From CAVVXX01 sp052389895 (GTDB lineage Bacteria > Pseudomonadota > Alphaproteobacteria > Micropepsales > Micropepsaceae): a DNA stretch of 64,000 nt. The notes under the pieces are model-generated. The model searched no databases, was not told the origin of the DNA, and saw nothing but the letters and a program-made list of their open reading frames with translations. Location of the stretch: NCBI GenBank assembly GCA_052389895.1, contig JBQTHM010000006.1:1-64000 (forward strand). Direction: 5' to 3'. This document shows, piece by piece, positions 49,747 through 59,955 of this stretch. A program made the position numbers and the translations under genes. Numbering within the stretch: the stretch's first letter is position 1; the number at the start of each line of letters is the position of its first letter.

Positions 49747-51192
49747 ATGTTGGCGTATGAAGAGTTGCGTGGCTCGCAAGGCCGCGAGGTGTGGTTTCGC
49801 CCGCCCCGGTACGAAGCAAGAAAACTTTTTCCGCATGTCTTGCCGCGCGTTCGCGTCGGCGGTCATCTTTACAACCTTCAAAACATCAGCCTCGGCGGCG
49901 TTGCCGCGCTCGCGCAGCACGGCGCGGATTCCCCGCTTGAGGTCGGCGAAGTCGTACCGCTGACAATCCAGCAGTCGGGCCTTTCCATTTTTGAAAGCGA
50001 AGCGCGCGTCTGCCGTACGGAGACGACGGTATTTGGCACGAAGGTCGCCTTTCACTTCCTCAACAATCACGTCGAATTTGAAACGCTCCTCAACCGCAAT
50101 ACGCAGGCACAGATTGCCCGCCGCTCGGCGATGCTCAACGGCGAACTGAGCCAGCTCGTGTCCAAGGACTATCGCGCGTTCTGTTCCGATGTCTTAAACG
50201 TGCTGCGCTCCTACCGTGTCGTGCTCGACGAAAATGCGAATCTGGCGCGCCAGTTCGGGCACGGTTTCGACGAAGGCGGCGCATTCGAGGCGTGCATCGA
50301 ACCCCTTCTTTCGCAATGGCGTGCGCTATGGCGCATGGGCAACGATCTCGCTCGCGCAGTGGAACACAAGCGCGAGGCTCTAGAGGCCAGCAAGGAATTC
50401 ACGGAAATCGTGCTTACGCCCGAAATGCGTGGCGGCGCCATATGGGAGCGCAGCTACGCCAAGCCGTTCGGCTATCCTGGCGATTTTGGCGTCATGAACC
50501 AGGTTTACGATTGGGAGCGGCGGGGCAATGACGTCTATCAGATGTTGCTCCATCGGCTGGGACTGGAAGTCGCAGAATGCATCAAGACGCGCATGGAAGT
50601 GGTCAAGGGCGTCATCTCGCGACTGTTGCGCGAGAGGGGGGCGGACGGAACGGCGCAGGTCATGAGTCTCGGGTCCGGACCCGCCCGTGAAGTCGAGCTG
50701 TATCTCGCTGGCACCCACGTCTTGCCGGCCCGAGCCGAATTCACCCTAATCGATCAAGAGCAGGCAGCCCTGCGCTACGCCTTTGAGAAGACGTATCCGC
50801 ATATTGTCCGGCTGAAGCAACATGCGCGCGTGCGCTGTCTCAATATGTCGTTCACGGAGATACTCAAGAGCAATGAGGCATTTGAGGCCGTGCCGCCCCA
50901 GGATCTTATCTATTCGGTTGGGCTGCTCGACTACCTCGTGGACCGGCGTGCCGCGCGCCTGACGCAAAGTCTGTACAACACCCTTGCACACGGTGGCCTG
51001 CTCATCATCGGCAATATGAACGAAACCGAACTCAGCAATCTCTGGCCAATGGAGTTCATTGCCGACTGGACGCTGCATTATCGCGACGGAAAGCAGATGC
51101 TGGCATGGGTCGACGGCCTGCGACCCGCGCAAGCGTGGACCGAGCTCGATCCCACGGGCCGCGTACGTCTCTTGTACGTGCGGAAACCCTAA
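49747..51192 (+). CDS. PilZ domain fused to a SAM-dependent methyltransferase
   Basis: 481 residues. A PilZ-like domain (about 15-115) with NISLGGVAAL as its second motif; the basic RxxxR is represented by RPPRYEARK-type residues near 18-26 but is not textbook. A helical linker (120-285) contains AIWERSYAKPFGYPGDFGVM. The C-terminal class-I methyltransferase begins VMSLGSGPAREVELYLAG and contains LIDQEQAALRYA and IYSVGLLDYLVDRRAARL. This would couple c-di-GMP to a methylation. The target is unknown. ATG start at 49747. Confidence 0.86.
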   Translation: MLAYEELRGSQGREVWFRPPRYEARKLFPHVLPRVRVGGHLYNLQNISLGGVAALAQHGADSPLEVGEVVPLTIQQSGLSIFESEARVCRTETTVFGTKVAFHFLNNHVEFETLLNRNTQAQIARRSAMLNGELSQLVSKDYRAFCSDVLNVLRSYRVVLDENANLARQFGHGFDEGGAFEACIEPLLSQWRALWRMGNDLARAVEHKREALEASKEFTEIVLTPEMRGGAIWERSYAKPFGYPGDFGVMNQVYDWERRGNDVYQMLLHRLGLEVAECIKTRMEVVKGVISRLLRERGADGTAQVMSLGSGPAREVELYLAGTHVLPARAEFTLIDQEQAALRYAFEKTYPHIVRLKQHARVRCLNMSFTEILKSNEAFEAVPPQDLIYSVGLLDYLVDRRAARLTQSLYNTLAHGGLLIIGNMNETELSNLWPMEFIADWTLHYRDGKQMLAWVDGLRPAQAWTELDPTGRVRLLYVRKP

Positions 51193-52613
51193 CCCGCAGC
51201 CTTCAACGGCAGGACAGTCCCGCGCTCCACATAACGGCTCGGGGGAAGCCACACGGTTGCGGTCGTGCCCTTGCCGAGCTCGCTTTCGAGCGTGAGCTTG
51301 CCGCCATGGAGTTGAGCGAGTCGGTCGGCGTAGGGAAGCCCAAGCCCTGTGCCGCCATGGCGGCGCGCCAAGGAACTTTCGACCTGCTCGAACGGGCGCA
51401 GCACGCGCGGGATCTCTTCCGCGGGGATACCGATCCCAGTGTCGATAACTTTTATTACAACGCCTTCCTCGCGGCTCGCCGCAATCGAGAAGCGGATTTC
51501 GCCCCCTTCGCGCGTGAATTTCACGGCGTTGGAAACCAAATTCAGCACGAGCTGGAAGAGTAGCCTTTCGTCGGCGCGCACGAAGATCGGATGCACATTT
51601 TGCGGCGGTATGACGCGCACGCGAACGGCCTGGGCCGGGCCCTGGCACATGCGGATGCAACGCCCAACCAGCTCGACGACGTCCACATCGCGCTCTTCAA
51701 GTTCGAGTTTCCCCGACTCCGCCTTAGCGAGGTCAAGAATGTCGTTGATGATCGAAAGCAGATGCGACCCGCTGCGGTGTATGTCATTGACGTAGTCGGT
51801 GTACTTCTCGTTGCCGAGCGGCCCATACATCTGCCGTTTGAGAATGTCGGAAAACCCGATCACGGCATTTAGAGGCGTGCGCAACTCGTGGCTCATGGTG
51901 GCCAGGAATTCGCTCTTGGAACGGTTCGCCTTGTGCGCCTCCTGCAGCAGAACGTTGAGCAAAGCGTTTTTTGCCTCGATAATTCTTTGGCTGGCGTAGG
52001 CTTTGCGGATGTAGGTCTCCTCGATGTAGCCGGAGAAAAGTCCCACGCCCGTTGCCATTACGAGGAAGAAATCGTTGCTGATCGCCATTTCGCTAGGGAT
52101 GGGATTTATCCACCAGCATACCGCCTGGTATGCAGCCACGAGCACGACCGATATCCAGAGCGAATGGATGAAGCGCAAGCGAATGAGGGTGCCGCAGTAG
52201 ATCACAACCATGATAAGGCCGGCGTAGTACTGACTGTTGAAGGGTGCGTCCATAATGGCGGTCATCGCCACAATGCTGAGCCCGGCCACCATCATGGTGG
52301 AGCCCAGCGCCGCCTGCGCATATTTGTGGAAGTTGCGGGAAAATGTGAGGGCGAGCACCGCAAACAGGAAGGGCGTCACGGCGCCGTACCGGATCGCCCA
52401 AAGGGCGAGATAATTGTCGCCGCCCACTATGCGATCGAGAATTCCGAACATCATGTAAAGGAATGTGCCGGCGATAATGTAGGTGCGGATGAAATTCATC
52501 GATTGTGCGAGAGATTCTCGCGCAAACTTCGCTTCGGCCTGCGGGTCGCGAAACCGCAGCCGGACCCGGTCAAGCTCGAAGCTCTGCTCGGTTGATTCAA
52601 ATGCCGAGGACAA
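51189..52613 (-). CDS. membrane-embedded sensor histidine kinase
   Basis: 474 residues. Five or six membrane helices (about 40-195) form a MASE-like input, then HisKA (FLATMSHELRTPLNAVIGFSD) and HATPase (LVSNAVKFTREGG, DTGIGIPAEEIPRVLRPFEQV, GGTGLGLPYADRLAQLHGG). No response regulator is adjacent. It converges on the PilZ-methyltransferase with a four-base overlap. A GGAAC/CGTT pair upstream has a spacer of 13 and is not an EcfG promoter. Confidence 0.92.
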   Translation of the reverse strand: MSSAFESTEQSFELDRVRLRFRDPQAEAKFARESLAQSMNFIRTYIIAGTFLYMMFGILDRIVGGDNYLALWAIRYGAVTPFLFAVLALTFSRNFHKYAQAALGSTMMVAGLSIVAMTAIMDAPFNSQYYAGLIMVVIYCGTLIRLRFIHSLWISVVLVAAYQAVCWWINPIPSEMAISNDFFLVMATGVGLFSGYIEETYIRKAYASQRIIEAKNALLNVLLQEAHKANRSKSEFLATMSHELRTPLNAVIGFSDILKRQMYGPLGNEKYTDYVNDIHRSGSHLLSIINDILDLAKAESGKLELEERDVDVVELVGRCIRMCQGPAQAVRVRVIPPQNVHPIFVRADERLLFQLVLNLVSNAVKFTREGGEIRFSIAASREEGVVIKVIDTGIGIPAEEIPRVLRPFEQVESSLARRHGGTGLGLPYADRLAQLHGGKLTLESELGKGTTATVWLPPSRYVERGTVLPLKAAG

Positions 52614-52788
52614 CGCGCATTTCGCCCAAAATAACCGCGCTCATCCTCGTGGGAAGGGATAAACGATCAAATAATCGGGTTCCTGTTAGCAACTTATTCT
52701 TTTTCGTTGCTTAAGCGTTTACCGCGCATGCAACTAAAACTTAACTCTTGTTTGCCGAGAATTGGCGGGCTTTCACCGGGGGCAGGGG

Positions 52789-54123
52789 ATGCGCGGCTAT
52801 GCGACAGGCGTTTTGGCGGCTGGCTGCGTCTTGCTGGCGCAATTCGCACATGCTGCCGGTTACGGCCTGCGCGAGCACGGCGCGGACGCGGTCGGCGCCG
52901 CCTATGCCGGGGCAAGCGCCACGGCAACGGATGCAAGCTATCTTGCCTATAACCCGGCGGCGCTCGGCTTTGTGGATGACTCCGACTTAGCCCTTAGCCT
53001 CGCCGGCATATTTCCCACGTCTTCCGCGAACTATAGCGCGACAACATCTGCGCTTACGCCCGTGGGCGGGCAGAACCGCCCCGATGGCTTCATCGACAAT
53101 GCGGCGCTGCCGCAGATCGCCCTCCGGTTGCGCTTGGACGATAAATGGGCGATCGGCGTTTCTGTCACCGCGCCTTGGGGCCTCAGCACCGACTATCCGG
53201 AAGATTGGGTCGGGCGCTACTATGCGCTGCAAACCAAGCTCGTGACGGTGAATATTGCACCGGTCGTTTCCTATACGATCGCGCCCGGTTTTGTTGTGGC
53301 GGCGGGCCCGGTGGCGCAATACGCGGACGGCAAGTTGTCCTCTGCCGTGGATGTAGGAACATTGGGCGCTCTCCTCGCCATCCCCGGTTCGATCCCGGGC
53401 GCGCAGGATATCAAGGCACGCTACAGTGCGGACGCCTGGGGCTGGGGCTTTACCGTTGGCGCCATGGCCGAGCTGAATGAGGCTGTTACACTCGGCGTTG
53501 CGTATCGCTCGGAAATCGACACCGATTTCGACGGCAAGCTCGATTTTCAACTGGGAGGCAATCCGATTGCGCTTGCCATTAACGGCGCAACGGGACTTTT
53601 TTCCGACACGCCTGCTACGACGTCGCTGACGACACCGGCAACCCTGCACGTCGGGGCGCGCGTCAGGCTGAATGAGCGCTGGACGCTCCTCGGCGAAGCC
53701 GACTGGACCGATTGGTCGGCCTTCGACGAGTTGCGGATCAAAGCGAAGAATCCGGCGCAACCTGACGATGTGACGCCCGCGGATTGGAAGGGCGCATGGC
53801 TCTTCGCCGCCGGGCTGGAATTTCAGGCCGACGAGCGCTGGTCGCTGAAAGCGGGAGCCGCCTATGACGAAAGCCCGGTTCCCGATTCCACTTTTGGCCC
53901 GCGCATTCCCGATGCCGATCGCACCTGGATCGCGCTGGGGGCGCGTTACCGCATGAGCGAACGATCGCATGTATCGTTCGCGCTCGCGCATTTGTTTCTC
54001 CCCGAGCGCGATGCGCACCTGTCCGCTCTGCAGCCTGCGAACGCGCTGAGAGGCAACCTGGACGGATCATCGGAATCCGGCGTGACCGTCGTTGCCGTGG
54101 AGTTTTCCTTTCCGCTGAACTGA
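52789..54123 (+). CDS. OmpP1/FadL-family outer-membrane transporter
   Basis: 444 residues. Signal peptide (ending FAHAA), then GYGLREHGADAVGAAYAGAS-like N-terminal hatch and the NPAALGFV signature of FadL, followed by a barrel with the family strands TAPWGLSTDYPEDWVGRY, GVAYRSEID and the C-terminal VTVVAVEFSFPLN. It imports hydrophobic compounds such as long-chain fatty acids. Confidence 0.93.
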   Translation: MRGYATGVLAAGCVLLAQFAHAAGYGLREHGADAVGAAYAGASATATDASYLAYNPAALGFVDDSDLALSLAGIFPTSSANYSATTSALTPVGGQNRPDGFIDNAALPQIALRLRLDDKWAIGVSVTAPWGLSTDYPEDWVGRYYALQTKLVTVNIAPVVSYTIAPGFVVAAGPVAQYADGKLSSAVDVGTLGALLAIPGSIPGAQDIKARYSADAWGWGFTVGAMAELNEAVTLGVAYRSEIDTDFDGKLDFQLGGNPIALAINGATGLFSDTPATTSLTTPATLHVGARVRLNERWTLLGEADWTDWSAFDELRIKAKNPAQPDDVTPADWKGAWLFAAGLEFQADERWSLKAGAAYDESPVPDSTFGPRIPDADRTWIALGARYRMSERSHVSFALAHLFLPERDAHLSALQPANALRGNLDGSSESGVTVVAVEFSFPLN

Positions 54124-54222
54124 CCACTATTGCCTGGCAGCGAATTTCAAAATAACGCCCGCCGGCCTTGCCCTTGCCCCTGTCTATAGGCGAGGTTTCG
54201 CCCGCACCTTTTGGGGATTGGC

Positions 54223-55980
54223 ATGCTTGTGCGAAAGGTGACGCGCGCCGTCCCTTGGCTGGTTGCCGGGGCGTTCGCGCTTTCTATTGCCGTACATTCG
54301 CATGCGGCGGAAACGCCCCGCTATGACGTGCTCATTCGCGGCGGCGCGATTTACGACGGCACGGGTGAGAAATCGTTCGTCGGCGACGTCGCCGTCGCCG
54401 GCGACCGCATTGTTTTTGTCGGGCGGAAAGCGGTCGGCGGCGCACGGCACCTGATTGATGCGCGCGGCCTGGCCGTGGCGCCGGGCTTTATCAACATGCT
54501 GAGCTGGTCCACCGAATCTCTGATCGTGGACGGGCGCGGCCAAAGCGAACTCAGGCAGGGCATCACGCTCGAAGTGATGGGCGAAGGCTGGTCCATGGGG
54601 CCGCTCAACGAGCCGATGAAGCGGCTGGCAGAGCAGCGCCAGGGCGACATCAAGTTCAAGATCACCTGGACGACACTTGGCGAATATCTCGATACCCTTC
54701 AGAAAAGGGGAATCTCTCTCAATGTTGCCTCGTTCGTCGGCGCCACGACCGTGCGTATTCACGAGCTCGGCGAAGGCAACGTGCAGCCCAATGCGGCGCA
54801 ACTCAATCGCATGCGCTCGCTTGTGCGCAAAGCAATGGAGGAGGGAGCGCTCGGTCTCGGCTCGTCGCTCATTTACGCGCCGGCGAACTACGCGCGCACG
54901 CCGGAATTGGCGGCACTGGCGGAAGAGGCGGGCGCCTGCGGAGGAATCTACATTTCCCACATTCGCAGCGAGGGCGACAAAATCGAAGCCGCGCTTGACG
55001 AATTGTTCGCGATCAGCCGCACGGCGAAGGTGCCGGCGGAAATCTATCACTTGAAGGCTGCAGGCAAATCGAACTGGCGGTAACTCCCTGCGGTGCTCGA
55101 TAAGATCGGCACGGCGCGCGCGCAAGGGCTGCGGATCACCGCGAACATGTACGTCTATGAGGCCGGTGCCACCGGGCTCGATGCGGCGATGCCGCCTTGG
55201 GTGCAGGCGGGCGGACTGGAAGCATGGATTGCCCGTCTGAAAGATCCGGGAATCCGCAAACGTGTCATTGCCGAAATGCGCGATCCCAAACCGGCATGGG
55301 AGAACCTGTACGCGCATTCCGGCGCGGACGGTGTGCTCTTCCTTGGCTTCAAATCGGAAAAGCTGAAGCCGCTTACAGGCAAGAAGCTGAGCGAGGTAGC
55401 GCGAATGCGCGGCGCCAGCCCCGAGGACACGATCATTGATCTTGTGATCGAAGACGATTCCCGCGTGGACGTCGCCTATTTTCTCATGGCCGAGGAAAAC
55501 ATCGCCAGGCAGGTCGCGCTTCCATATGTAAGCTTCGGTTCGGACGAAGCCGCACGCGCCCCCGAAGGCGTTTTTCTCAAGTCGAACCCCCACCCGCGCG
55601 CTTACGGAAATTTCGCCAGACTGCTCGGCAAGTATGTTCGCGAAGAAAAGCGCGTAGAATTGGCCGAGGCCATCCGCCGGCTGACGTCCCTTCCGGCTGC
55701 CAATCTTGCATTGCGCGGCCGCGGTCTTCTGCGCAAAGGCTACTTCGCTGATGTGGTCGTATTCGATCCGAAAACCATCCGCGACCATGCCACCTACGAA
55801 AACCCTCAGCGCTACGCTACGGGCGTGCGCCACGTGCTGGTCAATGGCGTGCTGGCGCTCAAAGACGGTGAACCCACGGACGCGCGCCCGGGCCGTGTCG
55901 TACGCGGCCGTGCCTGGAAGGGCTGGCACGACGGCGGCTGCCGCAAGTCCGGCGCGGAGTGGCGCTGGGCGAGGAGCTGA
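54223..55980 (+). pseudogene. N-acyl-D-amino-acid deacylase-like amidohydrolase, in-frame TAA
   Basis: A single frame from ATG 54223 to the stop at 55978-55980 is interrupted at 55081-55083 by TAA (CGG-TAA-CTC, between HLKAAGKSNWR and LPAVLDKI). Both halves are otherwise intact and match one D-aminoacylase-like protein: YDVLIRGGAIYDGTG, APGFINMLSWSTESLI, GALGLGSSLIYAP at the front, and IADMRDPKPAW-like IAEMRDPKPAW, SFGSDEAARAPEG, RKGYFADVVVFDP at the back. The usual HxH metal motif (PGFIDxHTH) reads INMLSW, as in a known non-canonical subgroup. A one-base change of AAA, CAA or GAA would make the stop. Signal peptide present (ending SHAAE). Confidence 0.85.
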
Positions 55981-56116
55981 CCACCATTAAGCATTTGTTT
56001 CGGAGCGGTTTTTTCCTGTCCGGCGCGCCGCAACCTTGAGTGCAGCCCAAGCGTTATGTTGCCTCGGGATGGCGCGCGGGGAGCCTGCCGTGGGATCGGG
56101 GCGGCCAGTCGCATTC

Positions 56117-58030
56117 ATGCAAAAGAGGGTTCCGGTGCGCGCTTTGGCGTGCGCTGTGGCGCTTGTTTGCTGTACCCAGCCGGCGCTCGCGCAATCGCAG
56201 ATTGCCTCTATTTGGGACCTGCGCGAACTCAGCATAGAAGAGCTCGCCAATCTGGAAATCACCTCGGTCGCCAAGCAGCGCTCGCCGCTGCAGGAGGCAC
56301 CCGCTTCCGTCTATGTCGTCACCGGCGAAGAAATCCGGCGCAGCGGCGCCAACAGCGTGCCGGAAGCGCTCAGGCTGGCGCCCAACCTGCAAGTGGCGCG
56401 GCTGAACGCGGCGACTTACGCCATCACGGCGCGCGGGTTCAATCACGAAACTGCCACGGCAAACAAGCTTCTGGTTCTGATCGACGGCCGCACCGTATAC
56501 ACGCCGCTCTATTCCGGCGTCTTCTGGGACACCCAATCCGTGATGCTGGCCGATATCGATCGCATCGAGGTCATTAGCGGGCCTGGCGGGGCGTTGTGGG
56601 GCACGAACGCGGTGAACGGCGTGATCAACATCATCACGCGGCCCGCAGATCAAACCGCCGGCGTGCATTTCGACGCGGGCTACGGAAATCTCGACAAGGT
56701 GGTCAATGCCCGTTTCGGCGGTGCCTTGGGCGAAGACGCAAGTTTTCGCATTTACGCCATGGGCGAAAAGCGCGGCCCGCTGGAAACGCCGGACGGCAAG
56801 GACGCCAAGGACGACTGGCAAAAACTCCAAGGCGGATTCCGAGCCGATTTCGGCGAAGGCGCAAGCACGTTTACCCTTCAGGGCGACATCTACGCGGGCG
56901 AGTCTGAACACGTGCCCGCCGGCTCCGTTTCCGAAAACACGCTCAGCGGCGGCAATCTCTTGGGCCGCTGGGTTCAGCGGTTTTCCGACGGATCGAATTT
57001 GCAGTTGCAGGCCTATTACGACAATGCCAGGCGGACCACCATCAGCGGAATTACGTCGCTCGTTTCCACCTACGACATGGACGTGCATTATGCGTTTCGC
57101 ATGGGCGAGCGGCATGCATTTGTGGTGGGCGGCGGGTATCGCTACATCGAGGACAAGTTTACGCCGGGGCCGGCAACGGCGTTTCTCGATCCCGCCGAGC
57201 GCACTCTGGAGCTGGCCAACGTTTTCGTTCACGACCAGGTTGCACTTCAGCCCGATCTTACACTTTCCCTGGGCGTCAAACTCGAAACCAACTCTTATAC
57301 GGGCCTCGAGTACATGCCCGAGGCCCGGCTGGCCTGGCTCGCCTCCGAAACATCCATGCTGTGGGTTGCCGTTGCCAGGGCCGTGCGCACCCCGTCGCGT
57401 GTCGATCGCGATCTCTACGTTACGGGCCTACTCGCAGGCGGTCCGGACTTCGTATCCGAGGATTTGATCGCGACCGAAGTCGGCTATCGCGGCCAGCCTG
57501 CGCCAAATTTCTCGCTTTCAGCCTCGGTCTTCTTCAATGTTTATGACGACTTGCGCACCGTCGAGGCGACCGGGGCGCCGTTTCCCCTTGTCGTCAAGAA
57601 TAACATGGAGGGCGAGACGTACGGCGCCGAAGCATGGGCCGTGTACGATGCCACGGACTGGTGGCGATTGCGTGCCGGGGTGAGCACATTGCACAAGGAC
57701 CTGGAGCTCAAGAAAGGCAGCACCGATTTCTTCGGCACCGGCTTCGCCGGGAACGATCCCGAGTATCAAATCTCATTGCGCTCGGCGATGGACTTTGGCG
57801 ACATCGAACTTGACCTCGGCTTGCGGGCGATAGACGCTCTTCCCGGACCGAGTGTCCCCGCTTACGTGGAGGCGGACGCGCGGATCGGCTGGCATCTCTC
57901 GGAGACCATGGATCTTTCGCTGCTCGGCGCAAATCTGCTGCACGAGCGCCACCTGGAATTCGTGAGCTCCAGCCTGCCTCGACGCGAGGTTCCGCGCTCG
58001 TTTTTCGTCAGTTTTACTTGGCGGCCTTAG
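56117..58030 (+). CDS. TonB-dependent outer-membrane receptor
   Basis: 637 residues. Signal peptide (ending PALAQ), a plug domain (about 45-165) with ASVYVVTGEEIRRSGANSVP, ARGFNHETATANKLLVLIDGRT and GPGGALWGTNAVNGVINIIT, then a 22-strand barrel ending in SFFVSFTWRP with the C-terminal aromatic. Cargo unknown. First gene of an operon with YfiR, a kinase and a receiver; this set suggests the receptor signals as well as transports. Confidence 0.94.
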   Translation: MQKRVPVRALACAVALVCCTQPALAQSQIASIWDLRELSIEELANLEITSVAKQRSPLQEAPASVYVVTGEEIRRSGANSVPEALRLAPNLQVARLNAATYAITARGFNHETATANKLLVLIDGRTVYTPLYSGVFWDTQSVMLADIDRIEVISGPGGALWGTNAVNGVINIITRPADQTAGVHFDAGYGNLDKVVNARFGGALGEDASFRIYAMGEKRGPLETPDGKDAKDDWQKLQGGFRADFGEGASTFTLQGDIYAGESEHVPAGSVSENTLSGGNLLGRWVQRFSDGSNLQLQAYYDNARRTTISGITSLVSTYDMDVHYAFRMGERHAFVVGGGYRYIEDKFTPGPATAFLDPAERTLELANVFVHDQVALQPDLTLSLGVKLETNSYTGLEYMPEARLAWLASETSMLWVAVARAVRTPSRVDRDLYVTGLLAGGPDFVSEDLIATEVGYRGQPAPNFSLSASVFFNVYDDLRTVEATGAPFPLVVKNNMEGETYGAEAWAVYDATDWWRLRAGVSTLHKDLELKKGSTDFFGTGFAGNDPEYQISLRSAMDFGDIELDLGLRAIDALPGPSVPAYVEADARIGWHLSETMDLSLLGANLLHERHLEFVSSSLPRREVPRSFFVSFTWRP

Positions 58031-58048
58031 CCATCCGGCGAGGATGAA

Positions 58049-58582
58049 TTGAACCGCAGCTGGATTTTTATATTGCTCATGGTTTTGGCGATGTCCGGCG
58101 GCCCAGCCGCCGGCGAGGTGACGCTCGAAACGGCGATCAAGGCCACGTACCTTTACAAGTTCGCGCCTTTCGTCGAATGGCCGGCCGGGCCGGAAGGCCC
58201 GTTCGGGCTCTGTGTCATGGGCAAGGACCCCTTCGGAGACGCACTCGACGACGCCGTTTATGCCGAAAAGATCAACGGGCGGCCCATTAAGGTTCAGAGG
58301 ATAAAATCGGCCTCCGCGGCAAAAGGCTGCCACATTCTCTACATAGGCGGCGACCATCGTCAGGTCGCGGCAGCTTTGAACCGGTTGCGAAGCCTGCCTG
58401 TGCTGACCGTGACGGATTTGCCGCGCGATGCACAAGCGAAGGGAGTTGTCAATTTTGTCATTGTCGACAACCATGTCCGCTTCGAAATCGACGATGCGGC
58501 CGCCGCCGAAAATGGACTTGTGATCAGTTCGAAGTTGCTGCGCCTTTCGCGCGGGGTGCGGCAGAGGCCGACGAAGCAATGA
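58049..58582 (+). CDS. YfiR-family periplasmic regulator
   Basis: 177 residues with a signal peptide and the DUF4154/YfiR core: AIKATYLYKFAPFVEWP, FGLCVMGKDPFG, INGRPIKVQRI and the C-terminal VNFVIVDNHVRFEID and GLVISSKLLRLSR. In Pseudomonas YfiR inhibits the diguanylate cyclase YfiN; here no GGDEF protein is adjacent and the partner is a histidine kinase. TTG start with GAGG five bases upstream. Four-base overlap with the next gene. Confidence 0.9.
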   Translation: MNRSWIFILLMVLAMSGGPAAGEVTLETAIKATYLYKFAPFVEWPAGPEGPFGLCVMGKDPFGDALDDAVYAEKINGRPIKVQRIKSASAAKGCHILYIGGDHRQVAAALNRLRSLPVLTVTDLPRDAQAKGVVNFVIVDNHVRFEIDDAAAAENGLVISSKLLRLSRGVRQRPTKQ

Positions 58583-59955
58583 TCATGCGCAGGCTCCATC
58601 GCTGGACAATGGGCCCCGTGCTCGCGCTCGCCGGAGCCGTGCTCCTGCTTGCGGCGGGCGTAGCGACCGCCGTCTATCAAAACTCGCTATACACCGCACA
58701 GAAGACGCACGAAGTCACGGCTCAGGCGCAAATACTGGCCGCCAGCGTCACCGCCGCACTCGATTTCAACGATACGATAACGGCGCAGGAATACGTCAAT
58801 GCGCTCCGGGCCAATCCCGAAGTGCGCGCGGCTGGCGTTTACAACATGGATGGCATTGCAGTGGCCGCCTATGTACGCGAAGGCGAACCACCGCTTCCCA
58901 AGTCGGTAAGCGCAGGCGGCGCAATGGCAGACGGGGACAGCATAATCGTCACTGTGCCTGTCGTTCAAAACGGTGCGTTGCTCGGCCGCGTATTTGTTCG
59001 CTCCAGCACGGATACCTTCGAGCGGCGCCTGATGCGCTACGGCGTCATCGCACTGCTTGCATGTATGGCGGCGCTCCTGTTCGCCGTGGCCGGCCTGTCC
59101 CAGGCGGCGCTCTCGCGCGCAAACCGGGCGCTCGAAATGCGTGCGGGGGAGCTGGCAGCCGCAAACGAAAAGCTTCAGGCGGAAATGATAGAGCGCGCGA
59201 AGGCGGAAGAAGCGTTGCGCCAGAGTCAGAAGATGGAAGCCATAGGCCAGCTTTCCGGCGGTATTGCGCACGACTTCAACAATTTGCTGACGGTCATCAA
59301 GGGCAATCTGCAGCTTCTCGAACGGCGCATCGCGCAAGGGCGGACGGACGTAAAGCGTTACGTCGACTCGGCAGCGGAAGCACTCAGGCGTGCCGCGACG
59401 CTCACGCAGCGCGTGCTGGCATTTTCGCGCCGCCAGCCGCTTTCTCCGCGCCCCGTTCATTTGAGCCGTCTTATCGAGGACATGCGCGAGCTGCTGCGTC
59501 ACTCGGTCGGCGAGACCGTTAAGCTTGAAAACCGCCTTGCCGCGGATTGGTGGACATTCTGCGATGCGAACCAGTTGGAAAATGTGATTCTCAACCTCGT
59601 CAACAACGCGCGCGATGCTATGCCCCGGGGCGGAATGCTGACGATCGCAACGGAAAACGCATACGTGGATAGCCGCGAAGCCGAGGAAAAGGGAATCTCG
59701 CCGGGCGACTATGTCCGTCTGTCCGTGCACGACACGGGCGTCGGCATGCCGGAAGAAGTGCGCAGCAAGGCAATCGATCCGTTTTTCACGACCAAGCCCC
59801 ACGGGCAGGGCACGGGGCTCGGCCTCAGCATGAGCTTCGGTTACGTGCGCCAGTCCAACGGCTTCATGGACATCGAGAGTGCCGTGGGGCGGGGCACAAT
59901 CGTTAGGATTCTCATGCCAAGATACGCTGCCGAATCGGAGGCTTTGAGGGCGTGA
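58579..59955 (+). CDS. membrane sensor histidine kinase (YfiR-linked)
   Basis: 458 residues. TM1 (about 13-34), a periplasmic domain (40-150) of the CHASE8-like kind with AQEYVNALRANPEVRAAGVYNMDG, TM2, a coiled coil, then HisKA in LSGGIAHDFNNLLTVIKGN and HATPase with LVNNARDAMPRGG, DTGVGMPEEV, GTGLGLSMSFGYV. The CHASE8-type sensor is the same domain found in YfiN, so a YfiR-kinase contact replacing YfiR-YfiN is plausible. Confidence 0.92.
   Translation: MIMRRLHRWTMGPVLALAGAVLLLAAGVATAVYQNSLYTAQKTHEVTAQAQILAASVTAALDFNDTITAQEYVNALRANPEVRAAGVYNMDGIAVAAYVREGEPPLPKSVSAGGAMADGDSIIVTVPVVQNGALLGRVFVRSSTDTFERRLMRYGVIALLACMAALLFAVAGLSQAALSRANRALEMRAGELAAANEKLQAEMIERAKAEEALRQSQKMEAIGQLSGGIAHDFNNLLTVIKGNLQLLERRIAQGRTDVKRYVDSAAEALRRAATLTQRVLAFSRRQPLSPRPVHLSRLIEDMRELLRHSVGETVKLENRLAADWWTFCDANQLENVILNLVNNARDAMPRGGMLTIATENAYVDSREAEEKGISPGDYVRLSVHDTGVGMPEEVRSKAIDPFFTTKPHGQGTGLGLSMSFGYVRQSNGFMDIESAVGRGTIVRILMPRYAAESEALRA

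Noticed and set aside
52662..52683. GGAAC and CGTT upstream of the kinase at 52613 as an EcfG promoter
   Set aside because: The spacer is 13 bases, not 16-17.
54184..55929. 581-codon minus-strand frame opposite the amidohydrolase
   Set aside because: It is the shadow of the gene on the other strand; its residues carry no domain pattern.
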